The translations under genes were made by a program, and so were the position numbers. From Distichodus sexfasciatus (taxonomy: Eukaryota > Chordata > Actinopteri > Characiformes > Distichodontidae), in contig JAVGVS010000025.1 in the NCBI GenBank assembly GCA_032718565.1, positions 1,026,840 to 1,090,839 on the forward strand: DNA of 64,000 nucleotides, in the 5' to 3' direction. Positions within the stretch are counted from its first letter, which is position 1; the number at the start of each line of letters is the position of its first letter. Below the pieces are notes generated by a model, which searched no databases, was not told the DNA's origin, and was given only the letters and a program-made list of their open reading frames with translations. Shown here one piece after another: positions 44,546-56,329 of this stretch.

Positions 44546-45239
44546 AAACTGCCCTTATCTACTGCGGTATGCTCCATAAATAAAACATGGCCCAGATTAC
44601 AATGTCATGTTCAGGAGGAGTCCAGACCCTGGACACAACACAATGAACAAAACATCCCAGAGCATGCAGACAAGCAGGCAGGAACACACTCACATATAAG
44701 AACACACGCACACACATAAACACAGCCGCCTCATTTTACTTTTGGGGACAGTCCATAAGAGTAATGATTACTGTAGCTAAATAACTCTAAACATAACTCT
44801 AATTATGAAAATGAAACAAATACCACAACAGATTTAATTCATAAATAGTGTAAACTCTAAATTCACTATGAAACCTATTATTTTTTTTACAATTCTAGAT
44901 CTTTTGTATTAAACTGAATGTAAGAAAACTAAAAGACCAGAAAGGTTTCATTTTTATTACTGAGGTTATGGTCAGGGTTAGGTTTAGTGGCAGCCATAGG
45001 TTTATTTATCTATCTATTCATTATAGAATGTATATAAAATGTCGACTGGCGTAAACACATATGTGTGGATTTCTTTCATTTACAGCCCCATATTTGCCTT
45101 TGTTTTCCATGCATCTAACCAAATGAGCAGATATTACTCTACATCTATGCTGCTCATTGTCTTTCTCTCTTTTTCAGCTGTCTGATGAAGGCATGATGTG
45201 TCTGTCCTCTATGACTGATCTGGTGTTGGCTGATTGTGA
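44544..45239. other. No gene seen; GTTAGGG-type repeat remnant
   Basis: GGGGACAGTCCATAAGAGTA at 44742 and GGTTATGGTCAGGGTTAGG at about 44965 belong to the repeat also seen at 2367-2960. Confidence 0.4.
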
Positions 45240-45560
45240 GTTTCCTCAGATGTAAATGACCATTTTCCTGGGTTCAAGGTGGCCCACTGCTCTGCTGCTC
45301 TGCTGCCATTTGTTTAGTTTATTACTGCAGTCTGAGGGATGGACACGGCGTCCTGCTGCGGGCAGCGAAAAGCAATAAATAACGACCTTTACTTCCGAAT
45401 TATAATCACCAAAGTGTTGCCACAGCGCACCTTCGCAGCTCGGCGGTGGCAACGGAGCATCCAGTCGCACGCCCTGATGTGGAAAATATCTGGAATAACA
45501 CAAAGAATTGCATCTGAAATTATGCAAATATGAGATACAACTTGAAGGAGGCTGAATGGA
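45240..45560. other. Candidate conserved noncoding element 19 with a perfect octamer
   Basis: AAAGCAATAAATAACGACC, CCGAATTATAATCACCAAAG and TGAAATTATGCAAATATGAG with octamer ATGCAAAT at 45522-45529. Complex, repeat-free. Confidence 0.42.
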
Positions 45561-45929
45561 GTCTTGCTTTCAAGGTTTTTGTGAAGGTTTGTTAATCCCT
45601 TACCTTACCAAGCCAGAGTATGTTGGAATGGATTTCGGATTTCCTTGGTTATACTTGTCTTCCCCCAGTTTTGACCGGGGCCTGCATTTCTGATGATAAA
45701 TTTTCAGTCTTTGTGTTATATCTGTTTACTGGCTCTAAAACTCTACTTTGTATAATATATAAAAAGGCATCTGCAAATGAGCTTTCAAATTCACATTAAT
45801 GATAGATCACTTTTGGAATTTCTTGGAATTTTCCTGGATTTCTATCCAATTTATAATTCGCATTCCCACAGGTTTCTTTGTACGTTTAGCAGGGGGCTAC
45901 CATGACCATGAATGGTAAACCAACCCAAA

Positions 45930-46350
45930 ATAATTTCTTAATACCACAAAAACGATTGAGATCCAACATTTTCTTTATTTCTTCTATCAGCATTCATCAT
46001 CATACAAATTCCGAAAGCGTGAACTGTAGGGACACAAAATAACTGTAGTAATAACATCTCTGTGTCCCAATCCACTTTAGAAAATCTGCATTCGACGGTA
46101 ACCTCAGAGAAATTACTGTCAATGGTCAGGCTGCGGCTCCAATCTCCCGCCTCAGATGTACTGTAAACCAATTCACAATCAGGCGGGATGAATCCAATCA
46201 GCGAGGGGCGGCGGAACAATCTAGATCAGTTTTCAAAATGACTGCCACAGGCAATAAGATTAAGGAGAGCAGCGATTCAGAGGAAGGCGAACCACTAACC
46301 GGGGCCCAAAAGCCGCGCGTCTCGCCTGCCTCCTCTCCCTCGCCGCCCAG
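45930..46350. other. Candidate conserved noncoding element 20
   Basis: AGCATTCATCATCATACAAA, GAAATTACTGTCAATGGTC, ACCAATTCACAATCAGGCGG and GATGAATCCAATCAGCGAGG (PBX/MEIS-like motifs), followed by GC-rich sequence. A weaker CTCF-like AGCAGGGGGCTAC precedes it at 45888-45900. Confidence 0.38.
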
Positions 46351-46479
46351 CTAATGCTCATTTTTCCTGCTCATTTTTATGATGAGGACATGAAAAAAGG
46401 GGGTATTATGTATCTTTGTATCAAAACTACAGTGGGTGATTTAGAAGAAAAAAAAACTTCTATCCCTATGCTCCCTTTT

Positions 46480-46560
46480 AGCATAACCTCCCCCCCAACA
46501 CACACACACACTCCTTTACACACACGCACACATGCACACACACTTCCTTTTCCATTTCTG
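46480..46560. repeat. (CA)-rich microsatellite
   Basis: Interrupted CA repeats at 46497-46542. Confidence 0.85.
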
Positions 46561-46599
46561 AAGCTTAACTTTATTGTCTCAAACCCTTTCTTTCATCTT

Positions 46600-47329
46600 A
46601 AGACAAAGATTTATGTAAATCTTCGGGCCCAGCGTTAATGCGTGCCACACTGTGAGAAATAGCATCCCTAAATCGCTGTATTGTTGTTGAAAATGACAAG
46701 GCAGCCTCCTAATCCCACAATGCGATCATCCAAATGTGTCATAATGCTCTGTGTAGGCAGGCGAATCTGAATATCAAAAAAGCACCACGCACCTCACCAG
46801 TGCCTTCAGCTGTTCACAGCTGGGGTTTTTTTGCTTTAAAAAATACTCACCCCATTGTCACTTAAGGAGAAAAAAATGTGAAGTTTGAGTGACTGCCTTT
46901 GAGTAGTTAAAAGAAATTTTTGTGAGAAACAACATCATTTGTTTTTATTTTTTTCCTTTCTTCCTCTTCATCTGCTTTATCTTTTCCTACATATATGTAC
47001 AGTATATATGTGTACATATATACATCTACAGGAAAATATAAACATATACATACACAGCTATACATAATTAATATGCACGAAACAATTGTCCATTCCCAAT
47101 TTATCATTTATATTCAATAATTAATTCAAATATTTTCCTGTCTTATAAATGTAGGATAATCATATCATTAATTTATATCATTAAAATTATGTTGGGTATC
47201 ATTATCTTTTGATTGCTTAAAGACTTCAGTTTCTATCGACTTGATCATATTTTATGACAACAGTCTAATTAACTTAATTACAATTCATTTTTTCATTGAT
47301 TGATAGACTAAGTTGTTAGTTAAGTGATT
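46600..47329. other. Mostly unassigned
   Basis: 46620-46830 is complex and might belong to a regulatory block; 46900-47320 is very AT-rich with TATA repeats near 46990-47050. No gene. Confidence 0.35.
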
Positions 47330-48250
47330 GGTGCCTCCCTCCTCTGTAGAATATTCTAATGATCGCAAAAAGCCAACAGAGGGAGTGTATTATCAAATCA
47401 ACCAATTACAATCGAGCATCTCTTGTGCTGGCAAAACCAGTCTACAGGCTTTGGCGTGTTTTGCATGTTTTCTTTGGACCAACGTTTCTCCATCAGCAGC
47501 CGTTTTTATTTTTTCATCTTCCCGACTGGAGACGCAGCATTTGTAGAGCTTCAAATTGATTTGAATGTGTTTGATTAGTTTCCTCATCATTTGTCATGCT
47601 GTTGGAACTGTCAGAGACGAGAGAGAAGGAAAAGGAGGAGGAGGAGGAGGAGAGAGAGCTTTCCGAAACAGCCATGAAACAGCCATGCCAATCAATTGGA
47701 CAAGGACAAGTTGGGTGAATAATAATGGTAATAATTACAACACAAGTCTAGGGAATCCCCTGATTCGCCATGACTCCCTCATTGAACCGTCCTCCACCGA
47801 GACTCCTTCTATCCTCCAATAATTAAGTGAGCCCCCCTACACCCTTTTTTTCCTCTCCCTGTGATTCTCTTTGAGGTATGTGCAAGAGGGGGAAAAATCC
47901 AAGCCTTAGCCTGAGTTTTATTTACTTAGTGTCTTTGAAAGCAGTTTGAAAAGGGCTCCCTCCCCCCTGTCCGATGGTAAATTCCCGGGCCATCGCTTTA
48001 GGCCCCCGTAGGGGATTTGGCAGGGGGTAGAGAATAGCCATGTTGATGTGGAAGTCTTAAGAAGCGCTGTACCTGTCAACACCGAGTGTCTAAGACGAGC
48101 GCCGTGGCTTAAGTCACTCCGAGTTGCTTTTTAATGAGGGAGGAGGCCCGCTTGAACACTGCCACCGCCACCGCCACCGCCACCACCGCCGTCAGGTTGG
48201 GAGCCGGTAATTCCATAGCGTCTGAATAAGGCAAACGTCTGACTCTTAAA
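47330..48250. other. Candidate conserved noncoding element 21
   Basis: CAATTACAATCGAGCATCTC, TGAATGTGTTTGATTAGTTT, TGCCAATCAATTGGACAAGG and TCCAATAATTAAGTGAGCCC, then GC-rich sequence with CCACCG repeats at 48161-48190. A GGA repeat lies at 47634-47652. Confidence 0.38.
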
Positions 48251-48640
48251 TCCCTTCGCTGTTTATGTAATGGAAATAAGCAAAAGCAGGTTAATGAGAA
48301 GATGGGTTTAACACATAGACACACGCACATACAGACACGCAACGTGCAGGTGACATCCAAATGTGAGATCAGTGTGTAAAACATGGTTTTCTAGTTTTGA
48401 TTTTTCAACATGTGAACCTGCTCACACACACATGCACACACACTCACAGTGATCGTGAATGTGAAAGAGATGTGTGTAAAATATGTCAGGCCTAAGAATT
48501 GAACACATGGGCCCTCAGTCAAATACACAAACGAATAATGAAAGAATGAAAGAGTGTGTGACTACATGTGACCTCTGTATGAGAAGCTCTGTGTGTAAAC
48601 CATGAGTGCTCTGGGTTTAATTTTTTAAATACATAAGCCT

Positions 48641-48659
48641 ACACACACACACACACACA

Positions 48660-48715
<56 letters not shown>
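48641..48715. repeat. Compound (CA)n(GA)n microsatellite
   Basis: CA at 48641-48659 followed by GA to 48715. Confidence 0.95.
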
Positions 48716-48718
<3 letters not shown>

Positions 48719-49150
48719 GCGCTCTCCCGTTAGATAGAGGCTCTTGTTATCGTGTGAATGGATGGGCTAATAGAAATACAGGGCTTTTCAGTCAGATATT
48801 AAATGAAATATTAACAGCCCCGTTTCCCTTTTTCTCAGCAGCCTCTTTGCTTTTGACAACCAAAGACCTTTTATGCATAGATCTCCTCTCTATTATTGAA
48901 CTTTTATTGCACCCCTCTGATTTTCCTTTCTCTCGTGGCGCAAAAACAGTTTAATCGCCGCATTTCCAGCTTTTTAAAAATTATTGCCAGTGACCTGAGT
49001 ACCTCCTCAAGCTTCATTACACGGCGACATTGTACACGGGTCTGTGATAAACGCTTAAAAGGCGGTGAAGAATTAAAGTTGTCTCGCGACTGCTGGAGAG
49101 GTCAGATGAAAGTCTGTACATATAGAATCTGTATCTGTGCCTATCTTCAT
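48716..49150. other. Candidate conserved noncoding element 22
   Basis: AGATATTAAATGAAATATTA, ACAACCAAAGACCTTTTATG, CTATTATTGAACTTTTATTG, AACAGTTTAATCGCCGC and TTTAAAAATTATTGCCAGTG in more than 400 bp of complex sequence. Together with 25470-25960 it is the most enhancer-like stretch by texture. Confidence 0.45.
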
Positions 49151-49152
49151 TA

Positions 49153-49215
<63 letters not shown>
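49153..49215. repeat. (ATT)n microsatellite
   Basis: About 21 uninterrupted units. Confidence 0.95.
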
Positions 49216-49336
49216 GTATGTAGGAATTATCTAATTATTAAAAGGGTAAAGAGACGCTTCATACGTTAAGTGGGAGATGTGGGCTTTGGCTAGACCAAAA
49301 TATACTAAAATAACACACAAAAATATTTATTCGCTG

Positions 49337-49390
49337 GTTTGTTTGTTTGTTTGTTTGTTTGTTTGTCTGTTTGTTTGTTTGTTTGTTTGT
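49337..49390. repeat. (TTTG)n microsatellite
   Basis: About 13 units with a single TCTG variant. Confidence 0.95.
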
Positions 49391-49969
49391 TCTCGCATTT
49401 AAATCGAATGACGATTTTTTTTATTCCACTGCGCAAGTTGCCTCAACGCGTTAGCCCAATAAGTAATCCTCTTTATGCCGCATGCGCGTTTCAGGCGCAG
49501 CTACGATAAACCGATTTTCAAAAGTTGAGGTAATGCAGCATGACACAGCAAAATATGTTTATTTAATAAAAGCGTATTATTTTATACTAACTAAAACGTT
49601 ATTGCATGACTTATGTAGATGGATTAGAGGAAATTTTTCCGGACGAAGCAGAGACGGCGGAACAGTGAAGAGAAATGAGGATGAGGGAGGTAAGACATGG
49701 CTGGAGTTGGTGATAAACTAGCTAGCTAGCTAAGGTAACCTTATTGTGAGTCCGTTGAAAAGAAAATGCCCTGATTATATAAATCTGTGAATTGTTACAA
49801 TTTCTTTAGCAATAGAACCTCGCTTTCAAACGTAAATGGTTACTCACTTCTGCATCACAGACGGTCAGACATTAGTAAAAAACGTTTCTATTTTCGCCAG
49901 AAGCTTTATATCTAGTAATGACTCCTTGCCTACTACTTAAGCCTACTAATTTATTTCCATATAAAATAA
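49391..49969. other. No feature recognised
   Basis: Contains a short GCTA repeat (AGCTAGCTAGCTAAG) at about 49719-49733. No gene. Confidence 0.4.
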
Positions 49970-50108
49970 GGGCCAAGTAGTAGTGTAACATTAGGAGATG
50001 TGGGCCCGTGATTGGAAGGCTACCGTTCAGGTTTTGGACACATTTTGTTGAGGTGCACTGTGCTGTGCTGTGCTGTGGTATGTTCACAATGACAATAATC
50101 ACTCTCTT
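49970..50108 (+). repeat. SINE family A (copy 15), internal deletion
   Basis: The head (GTAGTGTAACATTAGGAG, GTGATTGGAAGGCTACCG) is joined directly to the tail (TTGAGGTGCACTGTGCTG, TGTTCACAATGACAATAATC); the central 100 bases are absent. Confidence 0.7.
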
Positions 50109-50114
50109 AAATTC

Positions 50115-50300
50115 ACGACATTTTGGCATTTAGCAGTGACTTCATCCAAAGTAATCCTTTTCCTCTAACTACAAGTTCTCTCAACCTGGATCAAAGAGGG
50201 AGAGGTTAAGGCCTGCTCAGAGGCCCAGAGTTTTTCCTAGATATGAACCACCATTGGTTATGATCGCCAACACACAGGGTTTGAAGTCATCAGGGAATTT
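50115..50300 (-). repeat. Degraded SINE-like fragment, fourth family
   Basis: Contains TTTAGCAGTGACTTCATCCA, GGTTAAGGCCTGCTCAGAGG and ATATGAACCACC, the order seen in fish repeats with TTATCCAGAGCAGCTTACA and GTTAAGGGCCTTGCTCA. Weaker relatives are at 11455-11600 and 43365-43480. Confidence 0.4.
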
Positions 50301-50699
50301 CTGTGGCTATTTAATCTGACCCCAACACAGGAAGCCATCGCGAAGTTTGTTCCTTGAAATCGGCATGGCTTTACTTAACTCTGCCTGGCCTGATTTGAAC
50401 AGGTTTTTATAATTACTTTGGAGGTTAAGTACCTTGATGTAATCACGCCAATATACCAGCTATAATCCACACACAAAAAATACCAGTAATCCAGCTGTTT
50501 AGCTGCTCACCCAACTTAAAGTCTTTTAAAAGAAAATAATGAATTCAGACATTACAGTCATAGTCACATAACAGCACACAGTGTTGTATTTTTAAAGTAT
50601 TAACATAATTTTTTTTAGCATTAACAATTTAAAAAATAATCTAAAATTACTGTCAGACAAGATTGTATTTAGTGATTCTGAATGTTTCCATATACATTT

Positions 50700-51360
50700 T
50701 ACAAAGGGCAGAACGATCGGGGTAATAGGGGATGGAGGAAGAGGAAGTGCCCCTTAAAGCTTTATGCCTAGCATCGCCCCTGGGAGGAGATATTTTTAAT
50801 CTGATCTAAAACGTGCAAAGGCGGCGTGAAGTTCGCTCCTTGAATCTGGGTGTCTGTACTTTCTTCGGCCCGGCTTGGGCGAGCGACGCCTACTCACTTA
50901 CACATGACTCAACTGGAATGTGAGGAGAGAGCCAGAGTCCCTCTCCCTGTCTCCTCCTTCTCTCTCTCTCTCTTCGCTCTCCTTCACTGGAATAATCCCC
51001 TACAGGACTTCAAAGAGTGTACAGTCAGGATAAGCTTAATTACCCTTGCCTTGAAACTGATGCCAAATCAAACTCGTCCTGTCTGTCTCAGCTCACACTT
51101 CAACATGCCTCATTTTTTGAGGCCGGAATCTATTTCTGCGTTGTTTTTTAAAAGTTGAAATTAAACCTATATGACTACAAGAATTCTACAGGGGTTCCCC
51201 ACCTTGGCTGTGCTTTTCAGATTAGTTGATTTGTTGTTGATAGCTTTCAGCCGCTTAGGCTTTCAATGCCAGCTGATTTATTTGCAGGAGGAAAAAACAA
51301 GAAAGAATGCTTCAGTTAACTGTGAGTCAATATCCAGGGGCAAAACACATCTATAGGTGC
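50700..51360. other. Candidate conserved noncoding element 23
   Basis: TAAGCTTAATTACCCTTGCC near 51032, CCAAATCAAACTCGTCCTG, TTTAAAAGTTGAAATTAAAC and CAGATTAGTTGATTTGTTG. A CT-rich stretch is at 50938-50980. The 102-codon frame at 50850-51158 has no domain. Confidence 0.4.
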
Positions 51361-51967
51361 AGCACTGAAATATGATTTATGGCCAAAGTGATAAGGTTAT
51401 TTTTTTTATTAGTAGCAATGTACAACAGTGCATCCCATAGCACAGTGTTAATTTTGTTAATGAACAGCATAACTAAATGTTCCATGACCTTTTAAATGAC
51501 GAAGATGAGATGTTGAGCCAAATAGAACTTTTAATAAAAAAATCAGATGAAATGTGTGTGTTTTTGTTAAGAGGCAAGACAGGACTAAAATGTTGTCTAG
51601 GTAGACTTTAAATGCATCAAGTTTGTTTCTTTCTCAAATATTTAAGCAATGCAGCACACAGCAGTACATTCGCTTGATTGGTTGAGGTATCAATGTAGAA
51701 AGAAATGGAATTCTAGCCACAGATGCTGACGACCTGAACTGTGAGATTTCAAAGATAAAATGTAAACAGTGAATGGCAAAAGGATTAGCTGCAAACAGGT
51801 TGTTTTGAGGGAAAGAGGGTTAGACTTTATGGACACTATTCAGACTCTGCTCTGAACACAACACAAACCATACCATTTTACTGGAAGATGGAAGACTTAT
51901 TGTGACTTCAAATGAACTGTGAAAACACCCCAGCAACATCACAAGGCACTTTGAAAGCTAACAAATA
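51361..51967. other. No feature recognised
   Basis: AT-rich, unassigned. Confidence 0.4.
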
Positions 51968-52440
51968 GTCTATGCTGTATTGTTAGAATAAATTTACAAA
52001 AACATACCTTCTATCTCAAAAACGTGACTTTCTTGGAGGTGAGGAATTCAATTCCAGCAGAATGTTAAAAGTTTCTGTTTTGACCGCTCTACTTCAATAT
52101 TTACGGTAAATCCACTCATTGACTAGTGTGAAGATATTTCTCTCAGAATCCATCTCCGTCTCCCGAGTTCAGTTAACCTAACGCAGGTATGCATCCAGGT
52201 GGCTGTGAATGCAGCATAGGCTACCGTAATACAAACATAGCCACATCGCACTGCCGCCTTCAGGAGTGCTACGGCCGATAGTCAACTTACAAGGCAGATT
52301 GTTTCTCAATTTGTCGTGACAGGAGAAACCCACTTTTGAATGTTGATATCTCAGTCATATGTCGTCCGATCTATTTGGATATAGGTATCGCTCTGAAGCT
52401 GATTTATGCTTTCATGAAAAACATAATAACTCAATTTTGG
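51968..52440 (+). mobile_element. Second copy of the 650-bp MITE-like element, ends lost
   Basis: Matches the interior of 22841-23330 in the same orientation: ACGTGACTTTCTTGGAGGTG, CAATTCCAGCAGAATGTTAA, TTTACGGTAAATCCACTC, CAGTTAACCTAACGCAGG and GAATGTTGATATCTCAGTCA. The terminal inverted repeats are absent on both sides. Confidence 0.8.
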
Positions 52441-52739
52441 ACACTTCATGGCTGTTTAATTATTTTTAAGCATGGAGGGTCACAATTTGTAATCTTCTAT
52501 CTGAAATTGCTAAAATAACAATAATAATAATAATAATATCAAAAAGACTAAAAGTTGACTCAAAATGTGAATACTTTTCACAGACTAAAAACTATGAGGA
52601 ACCAAAATGTGACTAAAAAGTAATTAAACACTTTGCCCAAAGGCTAGATCTTAAAAATCTGGAAGCAGCTGCCAACAGGAGCACCAGCTTGGTATGGGAA
52701 AGTGGTGTGTGATTGTTTCACCTTACCCTGAGATAAGAA

Positions 52740-53330
52740 GGAAGGCAGAAGCTCAGTGCTTTATCTGGTGAGTAACGCCTAAAGCCGCCATGGACAAGCC
52801 GTAAAGGGGGTGGCGGCAGTTAGTCGGAGGGAGGGCGACTGTGGCCAGCGATCTGGACGCACGGCGAAGGTTCGGCATGAGCAGGGGCTCTGAGTCGACG
52901 ATAGAAAGCCTTGTGGGCGCTGAATTAGCGCCATCCCAGAAGACAAGCACATTCAGCGCCCGGGGCCTGCCAGCTAGTCAGCCGCAGTCCCTGCAGAGCC
53001 GCCTGCCACCAACTCAGCCTCGACAGGTCTCGGTGTTAGGGCACCACCGCCCCATCAAGCGAGACTGACACTCACGCCAAAGCCCGCTTAGGGCATGCAT
53101 CTGGGCGAGTTTTTCAAGCGCAGCGCTCATGCACGGGCGGGGAAAAACGCACCTGCTCCGCCTCGGCATGGGGTGATTTGAGGGTGAGGGGGGGTCGATA
53201 GGGTATTCTGTCTGCACGGGAAGTGAAGGTGGTCAGCTTTCCCGACGCCCAGAGAGAGACTCCTTAAAATTACGCAAAGACAATAGAGGATTTAACCCGC
53301 CATGAATCGGTTTCCCTACCTCATGGCAAA
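52740..53330. other. GC-rich candidate regulatory block 24
   Basis: High GC for the region, with an inverted GGCGCTGAATTAGCGCC at 52917-52933 and complex flanks. Frames on both strands encode unrelated low-complexity peptides without domains. It could be a CpG-rich regulatory element. Confidence 0.33.
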
Positions 53331-54409
53331 CAAAACTAAAAGATTATATTGAGATCTCAGATCTGCATTGTCATTACAGTTGGCTGTTATTTATCGCATA
53401 TTTCTCAACACCCCATATTCAGAACCCCAATTGATGTAATTTTTCATCTTCTTTTCAGCTACTTTTAAAAATTTGTTAATGATTTTTAAAAAGAGTTTCG
53501 TCACAGAGATATCAAAAAACGAGGGCAAAAAGCTGACAAAAAATGGAATTGCTAATTAATCGTAATCAAAGTAAAAAGTTCAACTAAACATGATGATATG
53601 AGTTCTTATCGCCCAGCCCTAATTTACAATCATAGAATGTCGATGTTTCTTTTGGTTCTTTGACATCCACACACAAGAGGCATTAGATCTATATTGTGAA
53701 AAAGCTTATTTCCTTCCCTATAACTTTGGCAAATGATGAATGATTTTCAGTATTATAATACCCACAGCTCAGTTGCACCTTTTCACACCCAAAAATAATC
53801 TGGAGCAAAGTATTGTTATAACACAATCAACCAGCATTAACCAGCGTATTTGAGTTTGGTGCTTGTTTCCATGCAAAATGGAGGTGTTTTGAAACTATCT
53901 TGTAACTTGTAATTACAAACACAAATATCTATTGTTGAATTTGGTCATAAACTGACCATTATGTTATTCACTCTTTAGTTGCTAACATGTATCACACTCT
54001 AAGAAAATCTTTGTATGTGATAATCGTCATTACCCAAGGTATTGAAGCATTTAAGGTGTGGTGGGCAAAAGTAAAAAATAATTTATGTAAATTTAATTCT
54101 GAATGCAACAGTGAATAAATATAATGCAAGAGTAAGCATGAGAGAAAGATTAACATTACACCTTTGTCATATTCATTGTAAGTGTTTGTGTGTGTTGTAA
54201 GGTGTAAAATAAGGTGACTTGCTAGTTTGGATTTTTTAACATTGAACCCATAGACCTTTACATTTGGAATCTCATGTATTGGGGTGTGTGTGTGAGATGT
54301 GTGTAAAATTAGATGGCTTGCTAGTTTGGATTTTTAACATCTTAACCTGTACACAGTAAAATCAGTTTCTACCAATTGATAAATGACCTCCCACCAAAAA
54401 AATGTCCAG
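53331..54409. other. No gene seen
   Basis: AT-rich. Two similar segments with GTGTGAGATGTGTGTAAAAT and GCTAGTTTGGATTTTTAAC at about 54185-54245 and 54285-54345 form a short imperfect direct repeat. Confidence 0.4.
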
Positions 54410-54770
54410 TGTTCTTTAATTTATAACTTCATTCTAAAGACATCTCTGTCCAGCCGAGCAGCGCTGGCATTAAATCTATAATCACAAGGGGCATTTCATG
54501 ACGAGCCGAGTGAAGAAAAGGAGCCGAGCCGAGCTGAGCTGCACAGCCGGCTAGGTGGAGAGCTCTTCAAAGCGCCATTTCAGGAGTCATTTTTAGATAT
54601 CAGGCCGCCTATTTTGGGCGAGCTTGAAAATATCCCCAGACGGCCAGATTGACACGCCTCGTTCAGTGTGTATTACCGGGGTCTGAGTGCTACTATGACT
54701 CTAATTGTAGCCTCCGCTAGCAAAGCACTTCTTGATCTCACACACGTGGGAGGGAGACATCTATATCACG
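54410..54770. other. Candidate conserved noncoding element 25
   Basis: GGCATTAAATCTATAATCAC, GCCATTTCAGGAGTCATTTT, TAGATATCAGGCCGCC and CTATGACTCTAATTGTAGCC, with a GAGCCGAGC tandem near 54522-54540. Repeat-free otherwise. Confidence 0.38.
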
Positions 54771-55002
54771 AGGCTTACATATAGAAGTTTTGCCCTCGAA
54801 TCTCAAAGTGTAGAAGTAAATGCTCACTATAAAATTTGCTCAATAGTGGTATGGTTATTTTTATGGCAGGTGTTTGCGAGTGTTTATGAAGACGCGACTG
54901 CATTGCACCCATGTTAGGAAATCCTGATATTTGATATTTGTGGCTTTGTAGAGACATGTACGTGACACATCTTTATATGGGAGGACTGGTCCTCAAAATT
55001 AG
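54771..55002. other. No feature recognised
   Basis: Unassigned. Confidence 0.3.
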
Positions 55003-55325
55003 GGGGTCAGACAATTATCAGAGTTGATATTTATCAGATTTATAAATATTTTTCTTTTTTTGATTAAGTAAATCTAGTCTGAGGTCTAGATGAATGTCCA
55101 ATTATTTATTCATCTATTTGTTCATTCACTTGATTAATTATTTTTTTTAATGGCAGCTGGAGCTGCCCTTCTGGGGTAAGAACATTATGAAAAGTTCTGT
55201 AAAAAGTTCTGGCTTTGAATTGTTGGAGTATTTTTATTTTGATGAGATGTTATTTTCACAGCAGACATATATTGCTCAAAATATTGTTTTATCGTCTCCT
55301 TTATTATAGAAATAATCAATATTGG
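55003..55325 (-). repeat. hAT-like element F, copy
   Basis: AGGGGGTCAGACAATTATCA, GAACATTATGAAAAGTTCTG, TTGTTGGAGTATTTTTATTT and ACAGCAGACATATATTGC follow the 20672-21205 copy closely. Confidence 0.6.
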
Positions 55326-56329
55326 TCAAATCCCCTACTAAACTAAAAAATGCCTTTTATAAAAAACTTAAAAAGATAAATATTTGCTTTTGGATACCAG
55401 TTAAGGTTAGGATTCATGGTTTTGAGTAGTATTATTTACTTCTAGTCAGTTATGAGTTATTGGGAGTTCAATTATGTGTGTGTGAGTGTGTGCCTGTTTA
55501 TGAGAGAGAGGGAGATTGTATTTTGTACTGTAACGTTTTTAGACAGTCAAAGCCACACTGTATGAGGTTAGAGGTTTTTTTTTTTACTTGTCGGAAACAA
55601 AATGATGACACAAATGATCAATAATGAGTTAGACAAGTCAAACAGTTTGTATTTGTGCTCTATTCTTCTCATGCTAAGAGAGCTGCACCTTGCAGGCCCT
55701 ATAAAGATTCGGGCTTTACACTCAAAAATCAAACAGACAGGGCTGGGGTGAGGGCCGAACAGGTAAAAGACAGTTTGCTGCCAGTGCCAGTCAGAACACG
55801 CACAAATAAAACATAAAAAAAGAAAGGAAAGGAAAGAAAACAAAGTCTGGGTAAGCATTATAAAATTATTTACAACCAATATAATAGTGAACAGAACATT
55901 TACTTTCATTTATGTAGCTACAGTTAAAGGCTGTCAGACAACCTTTCCATCCCTTCTGTACAAGTTTCATTTCAACAATACAAATTCTTTTTTCCCATGT
56001 ATTTTTTAGCCAATTTGAAACGGATCTATTGTGGCAGCTGGCCGGTTGCTTCTTGTTCACAACTCTGCTTGCTCCCTTTAGATCCTAAAAATGACACAGC
56101 GGTACTCGCCATCCTGCACACGAGTTCCAAAGAAGCCCATTCCAGTACAAAGACATCAGGGGTCTGTTTGTGATTTTACTATCCAGCAATCAAGAGAATC
56201 CATTCCACATTAAATTAAATAAAACATACAGATGATAAGAATAGGCATATTTTTTCTTGCAAAAAAACATTTGCCAGACTTTGTGGGGGATAAAATTCCG
56301 TACATCATAAATCCGACCGCATTTGCCTA
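55326..56329. other. Region just downstream of the inferred bcl11b transcript end
   Basis: Contains a GTTAGG-type repeat remnant at 55380-55470. From 55570 to 56329 the sequence again resembles UTR-like AU-rich DNA (for example GGAATGGGCTTCTTTGGAAC on the minus strand near 56140) and could belong to a longer isoform. No other gene is seen. Confidence 0.35.

Noticed and set aside
52841..53068. Short GC-rich gene
   Set aside because: Both strands are open with unrelated low-complexity peptides; better explained as a GC-rich non-coding block.
1..56000. CRISPR arrays, insertion sequences, operons
   Set aside because: Everything in the window is vertebrate in character; no evenly spaced direct repeats with unique spacers and no bacterial gene organisation.
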